This document shows positions 61,289 to 64,000 of a DNA stretch of 64,000 bases, in pieces (positions within the stretch are counted from its first letter, which is position 1; each line of letters opens with the position of its first letter). Source of the stretch: Candidatus Oscillochloris fontis (GTDB taxonomy: Bacteria; Chloroflexota; Chloroflexia; Chloroflexales; Chloroflexaceae); assembly GCF_004138135.1 (NCBI RefSeq), contig NZ_RYFD01000016.1:1-64000 (forward strand). The letters are read 5' to 3'. Both the position numbers and the translations under genes were made by a program. The notes below the pieces were generated by a model. That model saw nothing but the letters and a program-made list of their open reading frames with translations. It did no database searches and was not told the DNA's origin.

Positions 61289-63706
61289 CTAATTCCGCAA
61301 CGGCTTGCCGGTCTCCAGCATGTGCTTGCCGCGTGCCAGGGTGCGCGGGTCGCGGGCGAGTTGGAGGATCTGCTCGCGCTCCAGCGCCATGATGTACTCC
61401 TCGTCCACCCACTGCGGCGCACTCAGGTCGCCGCCGCACAGCACGTAGGCCAACTTGTCGGCGATCACCTGATCGTAGGGGCTGGCGTAGCCGGCTTCGG
61501 CGAGTTGGTAGAGGCCCACGCGCAGCATGGCTAGGCCATCCCGGCCCAGGGCGTAGCACTGCTTTTCGGCGGGTGGCGCTTCATACCCGGCGGCGATGAG
61601 GCGCAACACTTCGCGCTTGGCCTCACCGATCAGGTACTCCTGGTTGAAGACGATGCGATCCGTGGGGCGCAGGTAGCCCAGATCCTTGGCCTCGTGTCCG
61701 CTCGTAGCGACCTTGGCCAGCCCGATATTCTCGAAGGCGCGCTGGAGTGCCTTGGCGACATCGCCGCCATTGCGGGCGGCCTCGGCAATAAAGCGGCGGT
61801 TCAGTTCCTTACAGCCGCCCCATGCTGGGATGACGCCCACACCCACTTCAACCAAGCCCATGTAGGTCTCGGCAGAAGCGACCGAAGCGGCTCCGTGCAT
61901 GCCCAGTTCGCAGCCCCCCCCCAGCGCATGCGCGAAGAGCGCCGTCACTACCGGCTTGGGGTTGCGGCGCAGACTGAGGAAGGCGTTCTGCACCAACTCC
62001 ACCAACTCGCCGATGTCATCCCAAGCTTCGGCCATTACCGCGCCGCCAAAGTCGTTCAGATCCATCCCCGCCGAGAAGCGTGCGCCCTGGTTGCCAACCA
62101 CCATACCAACCCAGCGCTCCTGCTTAAGTTCCTCGACGGCGGCTAGCAACATCTCGATCACCGGGCCACCCAGCGAATTGGCCTTGGAGTGGATCTCGAA
62201 GCAGAGCACCCCATCGCCCAAATCCACCAGACTTGCCGAGTCGTTGCCGTGGACACGCTGGCCCGCCGCCTTGAGCGCGGCCAAACTAATCGCCCGCTCA
62301 TCACGTGCGCGAACCTCGTGGCAGCCCTTGGCCACATTAAAGGCGGCTCCCTCGCGGTAGAAACACGCATCCCCACTGGCAATCAGATCGGTGACCCAGG
62401 TGGGCAGCGCAATACCCTGGCTTTGCATCAGGTCGGCAGTTTCGGCCACCCCTAGCGCGTCCCACATCTGGAACGGCCCCAGTTCGTGGGCAAAGCCCCA
62501 GCGCATGGCGCTATCCACATCCTCGACGCTATCGGCAATTTCGGGCAGGCGGCGGGCGGCGTAGGCCATGGTGGGCAGCAGCGTCTGCACGATCAGCGCA
62601 GCGGCGCGGTCATCAGGCTGCTCGACACTACGCTTGATCATCCAGCGCAGTCGTTCGGGCAGGCTTTTGATCTGTTTGGCCTCTTTAATGAAGCCATCCA
62701 CGCTCGCGCTGCCCTGGAGCGGTACATAGTCGAGGGTGGTCAGATCGAGCGGGCGGAACTCACGCTTCTTGCCCTCTCGAAACTCCTTATAGAAACCGCC
62801 GCCCGACTTGCGCCCCAACTTACCCGCCGCCACCATCCGGTCGAGCAGATCGGTACTGCGCAACGTCTCGCGGCTCTCATCATCGGGCACGGCTGGGTAG
62901 AGGTTATTGGCCACGTGGGCCATAATGTCGGTACCGACCACATCGAGCAGGCGGAAGGTGGCCGTATTGGGCCGCCCCACGACCGGGCCAGTCAGTGCAT
63001 CTACCTCTTCAATCGTATAGCCATGCTGAAGAATGAACCCCAGATCGCTCATCGCAGCAAAAGCGATGATCCGGTTGCCAATAAAGTTGGGACGATCCTT
63101 ACACACCACCACCCCCTTACCGAGATGATCCTCGGCAAAGGCGCGGAATTCGGCAAAGACCGCCGGATCAACATCGTTACCGGGGATAAGTTCGAGCAAC
63201 TTGAGGTAACGCGGCGGGTTAAAGAAGTGGGTACCGAAGAAGTGGGCCTTAAACTCGGCGCTACGGCCCTCGGCGATCTGCGCGATGGGGATACCCGACG
63301 TATTCGTGGTGACAATCGCATCGGGCTTGCGTACCGCCTCCAGCCGCTCCATCAGCGCCTGTTTGGGGCCAAGCTGCTCAATGATCACCTCGACAATCCA
63401 GTCACATTCGGCCAGCTTGGCGAAATCATCTTCGGTATTGCCAAGTGTAATCAGGCTCGCACTGCGCTCGTTGTAGAGATTGGCCGGACGCGCCTTGCGC
63501 ATACGGTCAAATCCACCCTGAACAAACCGATTGCGCACACTCGGATGGCTCAGGCTCAAGCCCTTGGACTCCTCTTCGGGGGTGAGTTTGCTTGGTGGAA
63601 CATCCAGCAACAACACCGGCAGGCCAGTTCCAGCAACCAGCGCCGCGATGGACGCGCCCATCGTACCAGCGCCAATTACCGCCACCCGCTTGATCTGATA
63701 GGGCAT
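61289..63706 (-). CDS. bifunctional 3-hydroxyacyl-CoA dehydrogenase / enoyl-CoA hydratase
   Basis: 805 residues from ATG 63706 with AAGGAGG upstream. NAD-binding VAVIGAGTMGASIAALVAG (8-26), FFGTHFFNPPRYLKLLELIPG and the KDRPNFIGNR hinge of 3-hydroxyacyl-CoA dehydrogenase come first. A hydratase domain follows (about 500-690): GNQGARFSAGMDL, ALGGGCELGMHG, MGLVEVGVGVIPAWGG. The domain order is the reverse of E. coli FadB. Degrades fatty acyl-CoAs with the adjacent thiolase. The product may also supply acyl-CoA pools shared with OleA. Confidence 0.94.
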   Translation of the reverse strand: MPYQIKRVAVIGAGTMGASIAALVAGTGLPVLLLDVPPSKLTPEEESKGLSLSHPSVRNRFVQGGFDRMRKARPANLYNERSASLITLGNTEDDFAKLAECDWIVEVIIEQLGPKQALMERLEAVRKPDAIVTTNTSGIPIAQIAEGRSAEFKAHFFGTHFFNPPRYLKLLELIPGNDVDPAVFAEFRAFAEDHLGKGVVVCKDRPNFIGNRIIAFAAMSDLGFILQHGYTIEEVDALTGPVVGRPNTATFRLLDVVGTDIMAHVANNLYPAVPDDESRETLRSTDLLDRMVAAGKLGRKSGGGFYKEFREGKKREFRPLDLTTLDYVPLQGSASVDGFIKEAKQIKSLPERLRWMIKRSVEQPDDRAAALIVQTLLPTMAYAARRLPEIADSVEDVDSAMRWGFAHELGPFQMWDALGVAETADLMQSQGIALPTWVTDLIASGDACFYREGAAFNVAKGCHEVRARDERAISLAALKAAGQRVHGNDSASLVDLGDGVLCFEIHSKANSLGGPVIEMLLAAVEELKQERWVGMVVGNQGARFSAGMDLNDFGGAVMAEAWDDIGELVELVQNAFLSLRRNPKPVVTALFAHALGGGCELGMHGAASVASAETYMGLVEVGVGVIPAWGGCKELNRRFIAEAARNGGDVAKALQRAFENIGLAKVATSGHEAKDLGYLRPTDRIVFNQEYLIGEAKREVLRLIAAGYEAPPAEKQCYALGRDGLAMLRVGLYQLAEAGYASPYDQVIADKLAYVLCGGDLSAPQWVDEEYIMALEREQILQLARDPRTLARGKHMLETGKPLRN

Positions 63707-63766
63707 CGGGTCCTCCTTGACCATTATCAGGATTCAGTTTAGATGCGATGCGTCATAGGTATGGGT

Positions 63767-63775
63767 ATCATACCA
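63767..63775 (-). promoter_or_regulatory. extended -10 promoter of the FadB-like/thiolase unit
   Basis: TGG-TATGAT on the minus strand (-10 at 63767-63772), about 61 bp before the start codon. Confidence 0.5.
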
Positions 63776-64000
63776 TAAGGGTTGCAACTTTGCATAGCAA
63801 GGTCCACGTCCCACAGCCTGCTCGCTTGGATCATCCATCCAGGTAGAAGACTATCAAGCCTGTAGAAAACAGCCAATTGAGTTTCTATACATTGTTTCTA
63901 TACTTAAACCATACCAAATCCTCAATGCTTGGGCTATCTAATCAAGTCCACGATGATTGTTTCCTCAGATGCACGGTAATGGCGCCGTGTCTATCTGTAG
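63776..64000. other. AT-richer right edge with no visible gene
   Basis: No frame with a believable start, RBS or protein pattern. A direct repeat TTTCTATAC occurs twice (near 63882 and 63896). Confidence 0.6.

Noticed and set aside
1-64000. tRNA, rRNA or tmRNA genes
   Set aside because: No cloverleaf with a GGTTCGAATCC-type T-arm and CCA-adjacent acceptor stem, no rRNA-like stretch and no tmRNA next to smpB were recognised by eye; a covariance-model search would be decisive.

Overview
The window looks like a chromosomal segment of a GC-rich filamentous anoxygenic phototroph of the Chloroflexota (Chloroflexales, e.g. the Oscillochloris/Chloroploca/Viridilinea side). This is inferred from gene content: a membrane-bound uptake [NiFe]-hydrogenase, a stand-alone methylmalonyl-CoA mutase large subunit, an oleBCDA long-chain olefin cluster, an alaS/ruvX operon carrying a 'baseplate J-like' membrane protein, Rex, and very abundant intergenic hairpin repeats. 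No rRNA, tRNA or CRISPR array was seen.

Layout. 0-6.4 kb is a defence region on the minus strand: type I methylase (hsdM) and specificity (hsdS) genes, an OLD-family ATPase/TOPRIM nuclease and a UvrD-like helicase (a Gabija-like pair). The helicase is cut short beside the start of a transposase gene at the left edge. A 58-codon membrane-protein gene with its own promoter sits on the other strand between hsdM and hsdS. 6.6-13.1 kb holds a tandem universal-stress protein and the alaS - membrane protein - ruvX operon. 13.2-13.9 kb is a toxin-antitoxin pair behind a perfect 34-bp palindromic operator. 14-27 kb is mostly housekeeping and envelope genes: pncB, a pseudouridine synthase, secreted proteins, rex, an M4 metalloprotease, a PrsW-like protein without the usual catalytic glutamates, smpB and ruvB. 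27-29.5 kb is a repeat-rich patch with two more toxin-antitoxin-like pairs.

29.5-34.9 kb is an arginine operon (argG - phosphatase - argJ - argH - argA-like). It is preceded by what looks like a complete ribosome-mediated attenuator: an arginine-rich 25-codon leader peptide, competing hairpins and an intrinsic terminator. 35-39 kb carries two tandem glgC paralogues, the second with an altered nucleotide-binding motif, and an RlmI-type methyltransferase. 39-45 kb holds secreted/lipoprotein genes, an orphan ABC ATPase, apt and a comEC without a nuclease domain. 45-49.4 kb is the hydrogenase operon hyaABC plus its protease; its small subunit has Asn where a proximal-cluster Cys is expected. 49.5-52 kb is a nucleotidyltransferase/phosphomannomutase fusion with a degenerate mutase half. 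52-64 kb is an acyl-CoA and hydrocarbon region: methylmalonyl-CoA mutase, an MECR-like reductase, oleB-oleC-oleD-oleA, a thiolase and a FadB-like bifunctional enzyme.

Intergenic space is dominated by at least five repeat families: 43-47 bp perfect palindromes sharing only a short core; GGGGCGAAGCATCGCC-armed hairpins; GGGGCGCATCGCGATGCGCC hairpins; MITE-like elements with ends resembling GTAACTGTTCACACTT; and one nested 172-bp element. Many promoters share an extended -10 (TGN-TATNNT). Coordinates, motifs and palindromes were read directly from the sequence. Family names rest on remembered motifs, not on a database search.
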